NCBI RefSeq assembly: GCF_964026545.1
Contig: NZ_OZ032156.1
Span: 372,001-436,000, forward strand
Source of the DNA: Candidatus Tisiphia endosymbiont of Dioctria linearis
GTDB lineage: Bacteria > Pseudomonadota > Alphaproteobacteria > Rickettsiales > Rickettsiaceae
Length of the DNA stretch: 64,000 nucleotides
Reading direction: 5' to 3'
Below the pieces are notes generated by a model. The model saw nothing but the letters and a program-made list of their open reading frames with translations, made no database searches and had not been told where the DNA came from. Below are positions 56,349-64,000 of the stretch, one piece after another (the stretch's first letter is position 1; every line of letters starts with the position of its first letter). Position numbers and translations under genes: made by a program.

Positions 56349-57438
56349 TTGTATATACTCTCTTATATCTGTCACCGAGCATGGTAAGAATTTCATAACC
56401 AATGGTATTTATTATATTAGCTATTTTATCTGGGGTACAATAATCCCCTATAATCTCCACTTGTTGCCCTAAAAATATTTCATTTGGTGGTAGTTCAGTA
56501 ACATCAATGGTAATTAAGTCCATCGACACTCTACCAACTACAGGAGCTAAGTAGGAACCAATACAAACTTCTCCACAATTGCTAAAAGCCCTAGAATAAC
56601 CATCAGCATAACCAAGAGGCAAGGTAGCAATCAATCTATTACGCTTTGTTTTAAAAGTCATATTATAACCAATATAACTTTCTGGCGGTAATTCTTGTAA
56701 TTGTATTATCGGAGCAGTCAGCCTAATTGGGTTATGCATCGGATTTTTCGAGGAAATTCCCAAAGGATTAAGCCCATATAATGCCGCACCAGGACGTATT
56801 AAGTCAAAATGATATTCTTGTCCTAGAAATATACTACTAGAATTAGCTAAGCTAGCTTTAGCTGTTGGTAAATAGTTTAGATAATATCTAAATTTTGTTA
56901 ATTGTTGTAAATTATAAGGATTATCCGCTATTTCAGAGGCAGATAAATGACTTATAACATATTGTAATTCAAGACCAGATAATAGGTTAGGGTTATCTAT
57001 GATACGTTGCATCTCTATGTCAGCCATTCCCAAACGATGCATACCAGTATCAACATGGATTGTACAGCGTAATACTTGTTGTTTTTCAGCAGCAAACTTT
57101 TGCCATATGGCAATTTGTTGTAAACTATTAAGTACCGGAATTAAGTTGCTATTGCCAAATTCCTCAACATCATTGTAAAATACACCATGAAACACAAAAA
57201 TATTAGATTTTGCTCCTAACACTTTACGTAATTCTACCCCCTCATTAACTGAGTTTACAAAAAAATTCTGACAATTCTCCATCTGTAATGCTGGTGCGAT
57301 AATATTGGCTCCAAGTCCATAGCTGTTAGCCTTTACCACAGCAGCAATTTTTGAATTTTTGCAAATTTCAGAAATAATACGATAATTAGTACGAATTTTT
57401 GCTAAATCTATTTCAAGAGTACAACGAGCATTGTGCAT
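56338..57438 (-). CDS. alr: Alanine racemase
   Basis: A 366-residue PLP enzyme. The lysine that binds PLP is in [15 protein letters not shown]. The second-domain catalytic region has [20 protein letters not shown] and [16 protein letters not shown]. It supplies D-alanine for peptidoglycan and fits the VanX-like dipeptidase and dapE nearby. It lies between prs (nine bases) and mlaE (overlap) in a minus-strand operon. Confidence 0.95.
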   Translation of the reverse strand: MHNARCTLEIDLAKIRTNYRIISEICKNSKIAAVVKANSYGLGANIIAPALQMENCQNFFVNSVNEGVELRKVLGAKSNIFVFHGVFYNDVEEFGNSNLIPVLNSLQQIAIWQKFAAEKQQVLRCTIHVDTGMHRLGMADIEMQRIIDNPNLLSGLELQYVISHLSASEIADNPYNLQQLTKFRYYLNYLPTAKASLANSSSIFLGQEYHFDLIRPGAALYGLNPLGISSKNPMHNPIRLTAPIIQLQELPPESYIGYNMTFKTKRNRLIATLPLGYADGYSRAFSNCGEVCIGSYLAPVVGRVSMDLITIDVTELPPNEIFLGQQVEIIGDYCTPDKIANIINTIGYEILTMLGDRYKRVYTNDY

Positions 57439-57447
57439 AATAAAATC

Positions 57448-58356
57448 CTAAATCCTCATAATTTTGTCATAATCTTGCATAGGTTGTAATGCTGCTACAA
57501 TAATTGGAGTAACGGATATTATATGAAATTTAGAAGGTAAATCAGTAGTTTCTATAGTATCAGTTATATAGATGTTCATTATATCAGAATTCTCAATATT
57601 TTTCTTAGACGCCCCAGAAAGCACAGGGTGAGTTACAAAAGCATCAACAGATAATGCCCCTACTGCCATTAATAGCTTAGCCCCCTTACAAAGGGTTTCA
57701 CCACTATCAACAATATCATCAATTAATAGACAATGCTTGCCTGAAACGTTACCTATTATTTCTGACATTTGGCATTGATCCTTACTATCCCTGCTTTTAT
57801 TAATAACCGCCATATTCATGTTAAAAAGCTTATTAACTGCACCTATACGTACAAAACCACCAATATCTGGAGACACAATAATAGCATTATTATAGTTCTT
57901 AATAATCGGAGCAAATAAACTGATTGGCTCAAGATTTTGTATAGCAATTTTAAAAAATCCTTCTAATTGCTGTGAATGCAAATCAACAGTTATTATGCGA
58001 TCAACCCCAGCAATTTCCAACATATTTGCTACCAAACGAGCAGGGACTGGAGAAAAATTATCATATCTACGATCTTGGCGACTATAGCCCAAATAGGGTA
58101 TAACCGCAGTCACTTTTGAGGCTCCTGCCCTTTTCACCGTATCCACTAATAATAAAAGCTCCATCAAGTGGTTATTAGTTGGTCTAGAAATAGATTGCAC
58201 TATAACAACATCACACCCTTGTACGTCCTCAAGGATTTGTACTTTTGTCTCACTATCGTCAAAAGTTGTAATGTAAGTTTCCACATATTGACAATTTAGC
58301 TCCTTAGCTAAATGTCTAGCTAATTTTTTGTGACTAAGACCTGCAAGAATTTTCAT
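57448..58356 (-). CDS. prs: Ribose-phosphate pyrophosphokinase
   Basis: 302 residues with the family patterns SYSRQDRRY (as GYSRQDRRYDNFSPVPA), ITVDLHSQQLEGFF, and the PRPP loop HCLLIDDIVDSGETLCKGA. It makes PRPP from ribose 5-phosphate and ATP. It is slightly shorter than the common 310-320. PRPP synthesis is unusual in strict nucleotide parasites such as classical Rickettsia, so its presence hints at a less reduced lineage. Confidence 0.9.
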   Translation of the reverse strand: MKILAGLSHKKLARHLAKELNCQYVETYITTFDDSETKVQILEDVQGCDVVIVQSISRPTNNHLMELLLLVDTVKRAGASKVTAVIPYLGYSRQDRRYDNFSPVPARLVANMLEIAGVDRIITVDLHSQQLEGFFKIAIQNLEPISLFAPIIKNYNNAIIVSPDIGGFVRIGAVNKLFNMNMAVINKSRDSKDQCQMSEIIGNVSGKHCLLIDDIVDSGETLCKGAKLLMAVGALSVDAFVTHPVLSGASKKNIENSDIMNIYITDTIETTDLPSKFHIISVTPIIVAALQPMQDYDKIMRI

Positions 58357-58486
58357 GCTAATTAATATAATTCATCAAACTCATCGTAGTATATACTAAT
58401 TATGATGTGCACTAAGCATTTTATGAAAAATATTTTTATTATTTTTATACTAACCTAAATATCATTATTTTATACGTCGTTACTAG

Positions 58487-58643
58487 GCTCTGTGAACAAA
58501 ATTTAAATTACTAGATTTCGACTCTTTTTAGCTGCAAATTATAAGATTTTTTTGAAATAGAGCTAACTATTCCGGCAAAAATCTTATTAATTTTCGCTTA
58601 AAAATACTCAAAATCTAAACAATTAAAATTTTGTTCACAGAGC
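58487..58643. mobile_element. Complete 157-bp MITE in the prs-mlaC gap
   Basis: Ends GCTCTGTGAACAAAATTTAA and AAAATTTTGTTCACAGAGC, flanked by CTAG at 58483-58486 and 58644-58647. It has no coding capacity. A fragment of a delta element follows at about 58655-58710. No gene is seen in 58357-58717. Confidence 0.92.
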
Positions 58644-58717
58644 CTAGGAGTGCGGAAATCCCACGACAAAGCAATCCACATAATAAGCTTCATGTTCACT
58701 GGCAATGACGAAAAAGC

Positions 58718-59299
58718 TTATGACTTCTTTACCAATTCATCTATCAATGTATCAAAACCACTATTACTGAGAATATTCATGAACTCTGACTGTTGGGAAC
58801 TGATCATACTAACACCTTCCGTAATAACATCTGAAACTTTAAAACTAGAATTATCGCTTACATCTTTTTGACGTACCAAGTAGTTTACTTTAGCTGTTCC
58901 TATCAACATTTCTACCATAAACTCACCTTTATCAAGAATACGCACTTGTTCAACTTTAGGCTGTTGACCATGATAATTTTTCACCAAATCAGCATAGACT
59001 GTACTGACATAATTACCATAAACTTCTGTAAATTGTTTAATTTGTTCAGGGGTTAAAGTTCTTCTGTAGACACCAAGGGTAAATTTAGCCATCCAATCTA
59101 AATCCAGGTTAGCTAAAATTAGCATCTTACTCTTAGCAATTTTGCCATCTTGAGTTAAATTTTGATCATTAAATACCTCTAGCCCATCTTTTATTAGCTG
59201 ATTAACATAGTTATCAACTCCCGCATTATTATCATTAACGGCTGAATAAGCTGACAAAGACAGGAAATTTAAAATTAAGCAAACAATAAATTTTTTCAT
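58718..59299 (-). CDS. mlaC: Phospholipid-binding protein MlaC
   Basis: 193 residues with a signal peptide (KKFIVCLILNFLSLSAYSA). The MlaC/Ttg2D domain is recognised from DLDWMAKFTLGVYRRTLTPE, IKQFTEVYGNYVSTVYADLV and the end SDVITEGVSMISSQQSEF. It carries phospholipid across the periplasm between the MlaA and MlaFEDB complexes. It follows mlaA by 13 bases. Confidence 0.92.
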   Translation of the reverse strand: MKKFIVCLILNFLSLSAYSAVNDNNAGVDNYVNQLIKDGLEVFNDQNLTQDGKIAKSKMLILANLDLDWMAKFTLGVYRRTLTPEQIKQFTEVYGNYVSTVYADLVKNYHGQQPKVEQVRILDKGEFMVEMLIGTAKVNYLVRQKDVSDNSSFKVSDVITEGVSMISSQQSEFMNILSNSGFDTLIDELVKKS

Positions 59300-59312
59300 A
59301 ATTTTCTATAAT

Positions 59313-60089
59313 TTAGTTAGGTTTAGGGCATTTAAATTGCTTAGGGTAGGCAATTACAGATTCCCGATTTTGATGCGTAGCTGACCTTACAGCTATGTAA
59401 GGATCGGTAGAACTACGTGTTATATAATCAGTAAATGGTAATAATCCTAACCTAGTATCTATAATTTGTACACTAGATACTACCATTTCAAAATCCCTAT
59501 GTACCCTATACATTATAGGATTTAAATAACTATTTGTAAATACTGGATCTGTGAAATCTCTTGCATTAGTACCTCCAATAAATGGTAGGACTAAGTATGG
59601 TCCAGGTCCTACTCCATAATAAGCTAAAGTACTCCCCAAAGTTTGTTTGGTAACTTTTAAACCAATTTTACTTGCTACGTCAAATAATCCGCCTATACCA
59701 AATGTACTATTGATAAGAAATCTCCATATGCTCTTCATAGTTTGATCATAATTCATCTGTAAGCCATAATTGACAGCAGTCAAAGGCATAGCAATGTTAT
59801 CTAGAAGACTACTCACTCTAGCTTTGGTATAATCATTAGTAACTTGTGAATAGCCCATAGTAATAGGTCGCAAAAACAGATAATCTAAAATGGAGTTAAA
59901 GACAAAAATTTTACGATTCAGTTTCTCATAAGGATCATAGACTTGCATACAACCATTCTTGGCACTATAAACATACTGAAAATCATCGTTATCTTGAGTA
60001 TTTTGAACGTCCGCTATTACGGTTAGGTTAAAAAAGTTAAGTATAACTAATGCTAGTAATATAAATCTCTTCATTATAGGTTTCATCAA
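59313..60089 (-). CDS. mlaA: Outer-membrane lipid-asymmetry protein MlaA (VacJ)
   Basis: About 258 residues. The VacJ core is clear: YDPYEKLNRKIFVFNSILDY at the start, WRFLINSTFGIGGLFDVAS, and LGSTLAYYGVGPGPYLVLPF. It removes misplaced phospholipid from the outer leaflet. The signal peptide ends without a lipobox cysteine (FNLTVIADVQN), so it seems not to be a lipoprotein, unlike E. coli MlaA. Start 60089 overlaps the methyltransferase stop by four bases; ATG at 60074 is possible. Confidence 0.93.
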   Translation of the reverse strand: MMKPIMKRFILLALVILNFFNLTVIADVQNTQDNDDFQYVYSAKNGCMQVYDPYEKLNRKIFVFNSILDYLFLRPITMGYSQVTNDYTKARVSSLLDNIAMPLTAVNYGLQMNYDQTMKSIWRFLINSTFGIGGLFDVASKIGLKVTKQTLGSTLAYYGVGPGPYLVLPFIGGTNARDFTDPVFTNSYLNPIMYRVHRDFEMVVSSVQIIDTRLGLLPFTDYITRSSTDPYIAVRSATHQNRESVIAYPKQFKCPKPN

Positions 60090-61117
60090 TGATTTTTCTT
60101 ACAAACCACCATATAGTATTTATCATTTTTTTCTATAACTAATTCCTCACTACTTAATACAGTGAATTTAGTTTGACTTAAAGCTTCCTTGATATCTGTT
60201 ATAGCAAAAATAAATTCTTTTCTTTTTAATGAAAGATTTGTAACGTTATTTATTGGCAAACAAAATGCAAAATATCCTAATTTATCGACTATTGAATAAA
60301 TATCATTAAAGTAAGTTGACAGATTCTTAGTAAAAGAAAGAGCGTTAAAACTTAATATCACATCATATTTATTAGAATGTTGCTTAATAAAGTCTGGTAT
60401 AGAAACTTCTAGTATATTATCATAGATATTCATATTTAGGGCAAAAACATTCATGGCTTCTGAACTTTCTACACCAGTAAAAGTAAAGCTATCAGGAAAA
60501 CGCTTTTTAACCTCAGCCCCCACTAAACCTGTATTACTACCTAGCTCCAAAATACGGTAATTATCAGGCAAATCTGTTATGCCACTCATAATCCTACTGA
60601 CAAAATTATGAGGTAGGTATAGTTGCTTATTACTACAAAATTTATTGTTATAATATTCAGCCGTAAGATTTCTATATTGATGCCAAATTTGCTGAGAGAT
60701 ATCTGACAAATTATTATGATTTTGTAAGAAAGTCCCTAACTTTACTTGATCAAATTCAGAAGCTTTTTGTAGATGATACAAAGCCTTTTGATAATTATTT
60801 TTTAAGAAATATGTCCAACCAAGCCAGTAATTAACTTGGCAAGAATTAGCTTGGTATGAATTAGAAAAAAATTTATCAACCAATTTAAACCTTAATATAG
60901 CGTCATTTAAGTTATTCTTATATAAATGTTCTATACCAAGCTTTAAATTAGTTTCTTTTAAGTGTGTTACCTTGTATTTTACATCGGTAAAATAATTGAT
61001 GAACGTAAAAATTTTCTCCATATACCAAGATGGAAAATTTTTGCAAAAACGATAGCATGATTTCATCTTATCCTTTATTAAACCGTAACTGTTATAAATA
61101 ATTTTGCTGCCAAACAT
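60086..61117 (-). CDS. TPR-like plus SAM-dependent methyltransferase protein
   Basis: 343 residues. Residues about 60-140 look like tetratricopeptide helices (NYWLGWTYFLKNNYQKALYH). From about 175 the class I methyltransferase fold appears: YRILELGSNTGLVGAEVKKR (SAM loop), FTFTGVESSEAMNVFA, and YDVILSFNALSFTKNL. The substrate is unknown. It is coupled to mlaA, which may only reflect packing. Confidence 0.72.
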   Translation of the reverse strand: MFGSKIIYNSYGLIKDKMKSCYRFCKNFPSWYMEKIFTFINYFTDVKYKVTHLKETNLKLGIEHLYKNNLNDAILRFKLVDKFFSNSYQANSCQVNYWLGWTYFLKNNYQKALYHLQKASEFDQVKLGTFLQNHNNLSDISQQIWHQYRNLTAEYYNNKFCSNKQLYLPHNFVSRIMSGITDLPDNYRILELGSNTGLVGAEVKKRFPDSFTFTGVESSEAMNVFALNMNIYDNILEVSIPDFIKQHSNKYDVILSFNALSFTKNLSTYFNDIYSIVDKLGYFAFCLPINNVTNLSLKRKEFIFAITDIKEALSQTKFTVLSSEELVIEKNDKYYMVVCKKNH

Positions 61118-61474
61118 AAAGTCTATGAAATTTGATTTTGTGAACTACTTACCTTACGCATAAATCCCGTGACAATTTAAAAATTGCAGAAAAGTATAAG
61201 ATGCTATTAGCGAGACCACTACGTGGTCGTGGCAATCCACATTCATTAGATTGCTTCGTCGCCACCAAAATGGCTCCTCGCAATGACACCAGGATATTTT
61301 TCCTATGACTTTTAAATGCCATGCGTAAGGTGAGTTAACTATATAATAGCATACATATTAACTAGCACTAATGACTTTGTCTATAATTATAGTCAATTGA
61401 TGAGAAATTGGGGACGTCGTTACTCGTCTCTCCTAGCCCCAAATTCTCCTGAATTAACTATACATAAAATAAAT
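61118..61474. repeat. Repeat-filled gap with delta and shortened alpha elements
   Basis: A delta element lies at 61205-61287 (left end decayed, GCGAGACCACTACGTGGTCG). The short repeat AAATGCCATGCGTAAGGTGA is near 61317, shared with 42507. An alpha element with a 32-base core deletion occupies 61388-61462 (ends TATAGTCAATTGATGAGAAA and GGAGAATT reversed). No gene is seen. Confidence 0.75.
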
Positions 61475-61858
61475 CTAATATTTCTCTTTGCTCCACCATT
61501 TCTTCTCTTCTTGTGGTAATTCTGAATTTAAGGTTTCTGTTATTTCCACCATTTCTTCAATATATTTCTTAGATTTTTTCATAGCAGTAAAACTTTTTAC
61601 GATAGCAACTTGTTCAGCTGGTATAGTCAATTCAGGAGAATTTGGGGCTAGGAACGATGGAGCGACGCCTATAAGTAATAGGCGAGCGACGAGTGACAAC
61701 GTCCCCAACTTCTCATCAATTGACTATAACTGAAAACTACTCAACTCATGTATAATAGCTTGACGAATAAATTCGGTTCTAGATATCCCTAGTTTTTTAG
61801 CAGCTTCATTACTAGCTTTTGCTATAGTATCTGGTAAAGTAATAGATAAACTTGTCAT
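61475..61858 (-). pseudogene. Ribbon-helix-helix antitoxin-like gene broken by an alpha element
   Basis: Starts MTSLSITLPDTIAKASNEAA and continues KKLGISRTEFIRQAI, a typical RHH/CopG DNA-binding domain of about 43 residues. An alpha element in the reverse orientation (61622-61728) then brings an immediate TAG. The natural C-terminus (EQVAIVKSFTAMKKSKKYIE to KEKY) lies beyond the element in the same frame. The truncated peptide could still bind DNA. No toxin gene follows. Confidence 0.75.
61622..61728. repeat. Alpha element (107 bp) inside the RHH antitoxin gene
   Basis: Full length, from TATAGTCAATTCAGGAG to TCAATTGACTATA. Relative to its host gene it is in the orientation opposite to the dapE and mnhD copies. 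In this reading frame its first codons give TAG, so it truncates the host. Confidence 0.92.
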
Positions 61859-61941
61859 ATTGTTATTTCATATCAATTTATATATAAAATAATAATATAA
61901 TAATTTAACTCGTTCAAGAATTGTTTTTTGAAAACAAATAT

Positions 61942-61970
61942 AGTATATACTCTAATGATTTGAGTATACT
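61942..61970. repeat. Beta-like end palindrome upstream of aspC
   Basis: AGTATATACTCTAATGATTT then GAGTATACT: nearly the two ends of a beta element joined, as at 23275. It lies about 25 bases before aspC, where it may overlap the promoter. Confidence 0.5.
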
Positions 61971-61994
61971 TGATAAAATTATATAGGTTCTACT

Positions 61995-63197
61995 ATGTCA
62001 CTTATTGCTAAACGATTAGATTTAATAAAGCCATCCCCTACTTTGGCATTAGTCAAAAAAACATTTGAACTAAAAAAACTAGGCAAAGACATAATTTCTC
62101 TTGGGGCTGGTGAGCCTGACTTTGATACGCCAAATAATATCAAGGAAGCTGCAATTAAGGCTGTGCGAGATGGTTTAACAAAATATACTAATGTTGATGG
62201 TGTATTGGAGCTTAAACAAGCGGTACAGAAGAAATTCAAGTATGAAAATAATTTAGATTATGATTTAGACGAGATAATCGTATCCAGTGGAGGAAAACAA
62301 GTAATCTATAATTTGTTTATGGCATCCCTTAACCCCGGTGATGAAGTAATTATTCCTAGTCCATACTGGGTTTCATACCCAGATATGGTAATATTAGCTG
62401 ACGGCATTCCGGTGTTTGTTAATTGTAACATGGAAAATAATTTTAAACTTACTGTTAATGTTCTAGAGCGAGTAATTAGCAAAAAAACTAAATGGTTAAT
62501 TATTAATTCGCCGAGTAATCCAACAGGGGGGGCATATTCTTATCAAGAATTAGCTGATATTGCTGAATTATTACGCAAATATCCCAACGTAAATATTATG
62601 TCTGATGATATTTATGAGCATATTATTTTTGATGATTTTAAGTTTTATACTTTTGCTCAAGTGGCACCGGATTTAAAAGATCGAATATTTACGGTTAATG
62701 GTGTATCAAAAGCTTATTCTATGACAGGATGGCGTATAGGATACGGAGCTGGTACTAAATCGTTAATTAAGGCAATGGCTATTATTCAGTCACAAAGCAC
62801 TTCTAATCCTTGCTCTATAAGCCAAATGGCAGCCATTGAAGCTTTAACTGGTCCTCAAGATTTTATTAAGTCTAATGCAAAAAACTTTCAAGAAAAACGT
62901 GACTTAACATTATCAATCCTAAATGATATCAAGGGTATTAGTTGTTATAAGCCGGCAGGAGCATTCTATTTATTCCCTAAATGTAATGAATTATTTGGGC
63001 TTAAAACCCCATCTAATAAAATTATCAAAGATAGTAACGATTTTGGAGAATATTTGCTTGAAGAATGTAGTGTGGCAGTTGTTCCTGGTATTGCATTCGG
63101 TTTAGAAAATTATTTCAGAATTTCTTACGCAACTTCGATAAAAAATTTGGAGCAAGCGTGCTTGCGTATAAAAAATGCTTGTCGTCAATTAAAATGA
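61995..63197 (+). CDS. aspC: Aspartate aminotransferase (class I/II)
   Basis: 400 residues, PLP fold type I. Motifs: ISLGAGEPDFDTPNNIKEAA, the SPSNPTGGAYS region, the PLP lysine in NGVSKAYSMTGWRIGYGAG, and the arginine in NYFRISYATS. It interconverts aspartate and oxaloacetate with glutamate. In alpha-proteobacteria this subgroup sometimes also uses prephenate. It overlaps the next gene by four bases (ATGA). Confidence 0.94.
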   Translation: MSLIAKRLDLIKPSPTLALVKKTFELKKLGKDIISLGAGEPDFDTPNNIKEAAIKAVRDGLTKYTNVDGVLELKQAVQKKFKYENNLDYDLDEIIVSSGGKQVIYNLFMASLNPGDEVIIPSPYWVSYPDMVILADGIPVFVNCNMENNFKLTVNVLERVISKKTKWLIINSPSNPTGGAYSYQELADIAELLRKYPNVNIMSDDIYEHIIFDDFKFYTFAQVAPDLKDRIFTVNGVSKAYSMTGWRIGYGAGTKSLIKAMAIIQSQSTSNPCSISQMAAIEALTGPQDFIKSNAKNFQEKRDLTLSILNDIKGISCYKPAGAFYLFPKCNELFGLKTPSNKIIKDSNDFGEYLLEECSVAVVPGIAFGLENYFRISYATSIKNLEQACLRIKNACRQLK

Positions 63198-63835
63198 TCA
63201 AGAAACTTCTTAAAAAGAATAATTTTGCACTTAGTGTAGTCACTAAATTATTGTATAGTTATTTGAGAGTGGTTTATTTTACCTGTCGTTGGCAGTTTGT
63301 TTTTCCAGATGGTTACAATGAACAGCAATTTTTAGCACAAAAAGGGGCAATTTTTGCTTTTTGGCATAACAGGCTCGCTTTGGGTCCGGGAATATTTACC
63401 GGTCATAAAGACATTCATGCCCTTATTTCTCCTCATTCTGATGGTAAAATAATTAGTGATATTGTCAATAAATTCGGCTTTGGGGTAATAAATGGCTCTA
63501 CTAATAAAAATTCTGTGGTAGCTTTAAAAGCCATTATCAAAAAATTACATAATGGTAGTAATATAGTAATTACCCCAGATGGTCCGCGTGGACCTATTTA
63601 CAAAATAAATAGTAATATTAACAAAGTGGCTCAAAAATATAATATAAAATTAATACCGGTTTCTTGTAAGGCTTCTAGATATTTTTTACTTAAAAGTTGG
63701 GATAAACTGATTATGCCGCTACCTTTTGGTAAAATAACGGCTTTTATAGGTTTGCCACTAATTTTTATAGGCAGTGAAAATCAAGATGATATTAATTTAG
63801 CCCAAGCATTAAACATCAGTGAAATAAACTCATGA
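63194..63835 (+). CDS. DUF374 lysophospholipid-acyltransferase-like protein
   Basis: About 213 residues starting IKKLLKKNNFALSVV. DUF374 pattern: GAIFAFWHNRLALGPGIF, ISPHSDGKIISDIVNKFGF, and VITPDGPRGPIYKINSNI. Its H-x4 and DGPRGP blocks resemble acyltransferases acting on lipid A or Kdo-lipid precursors, and its position directly before waaA supports a lipopolysaccharide role (inference). The open frame starts earlier, inside aspC. It overlaps waaA by four bases. Confidence 0.85.
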   Translation: MIKKLLKKNNFALSVVTKLLYSYLRVVYFTCRWQFVFPDGYNEQQFLAQKGAIFAFWHNRLALGPGIFTGHKDIHALISPHSDGKIISDIVNKFGFGVINGSTNKNSVVALKAIIKKLHNGSNIVITPDGPRGPIYKINSNINKVAQKYNIKLIPVSCKASRYFLLKSWDKLIMPLPFGKITAFIGLPLIFIGSENQDDINLAQALNISEINS

Positions 63836-64000
63836 TCTATTTATATCATATCTTAAGTTTCCTATTTCTTCCACTATATGTTCTTTTACTGGTATTGAGA
63901 GTTATTGTTGGCAAAGAAGATATAAAGCGTATAGGAGAACGTTTTGCCATTGGGTATGCACATACTAAACGAAATGAAACTTTAGTTTGGATACATGCCG
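63832..64000 (+). CDS. waaA: Kdo transferase WaaA (KdtA), 5' part only
   Basis: Begins IYLYHILSFLFLPLYVLLLV, a membrane anchor, then KEDIKRIGERFAIGYA and ends in ETLVWIHA as the window stops; this leads into the family's W-x-H-A-A/V-S-V-G-E block. It adds Kdo to lipid IVA. Only 56 codons are present. It is coupled to the DUF374 gene. Confidence 0.88.
   Translation, partial: MIYLYHILSFLFLPLYVLLLVLRVIVGKEDIKRIGERFAIGYAHTKRNETLVWIHA

Overview
The window is AT-rich chromosomal DNA that looks like a member of the Rickettsiaceae (Rickettsia or a close relative such as the Torix/Tisiphia or Megaira groups; I cannot settle the genus without a search). The reasons are two Sca-type autotransporters, VirB8/VirB9 of a P-like type IV secretion system, a family of PHA/Mrp antiporter subunits, AmpG, and above all short palindromic elements sitting inside protein-coding genes in frame, which is the hallmark of Rickettsia palindromic elements (RPEs).

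Layout. 1-7.1 kb (minus strand): a HIG1-like small protein, three MnhD-like proton-channel subunits and MnhC, directly continuous with virB9 and virB8. 7.4-17 kb: ampG, ferredoxin, ccmC, a ZnuA-like protein, a HEPN/MNT pair, pcnB/cca, yihY, uracil-DNA glycosylase, then rluD-like, prmC and holC on the plus strand. 17.3-22.3 kb: glyQ-glyS-tsaC-ftsY. 22.3-28.1 kb: transposase debris and a large OmpB-like autotransporter. 28.7-35 kb: vanX-like, queH, a TAXI receptor, uspA-like, dapE, tRNA-Leu and tig. 35.6-45 kb: a second, coiled-coil and repeat-bearing autotransporter, parC, ctaB, an AbrB-like protein, tolB, tRNA-Thr and a DUF1543 protein. 45-52 kb is an accessory graveyard: a vapBC pair killed by a 157-bp MITE, two DUF2608 HAD-like genes with cysQ, an IS21 istB fragment split by an IS630-type element, a serine-recombinase tail against tRNA-Gln, and an IS110 tail. 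52-64 kb: a two-HTH regulator, pepP, the Mla lipid-transport genes (mlaF, mlaE, mlaC, mlaA) interleaved with alr and prs, a TPR-methyltransferase, a broken RHH antitoxin, aspC, a DUF374 acyltransferase and the start of waaA.

Four repeat families recur; I name them alpha (107 bp, ends TATAGTCAATT/AATTGACTATA), beta (about 122-128 bp, ends near ACTCAAATGAT), gamma (146 bp, ends near TAGACCTCTTGCA) and delta (about 75-100 bp, GTCATTGCGAG...CTCGCAATGAC). Alpha, beta, gamma and delta all occur inside genes here. glyS carries two (beta and gamma), one mnhD carries two (delta and alpha), dapE carries alpha and the uracil-DNA glycosylase carries beta. Alpha also breaks an antitoxin when read in the wrong orientation. 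A further 157-bp MITE has CTAG target duplications.

The genes together describe an obligate intracellular Gram-negative cell that keeps some peptidoglycan metabolism (dapE, alr, vanX-like, ampG), outer-membrane lipid upkeep (Mla, waaA, DUF374), and surface and secretion functions (autotransporters, VirB).
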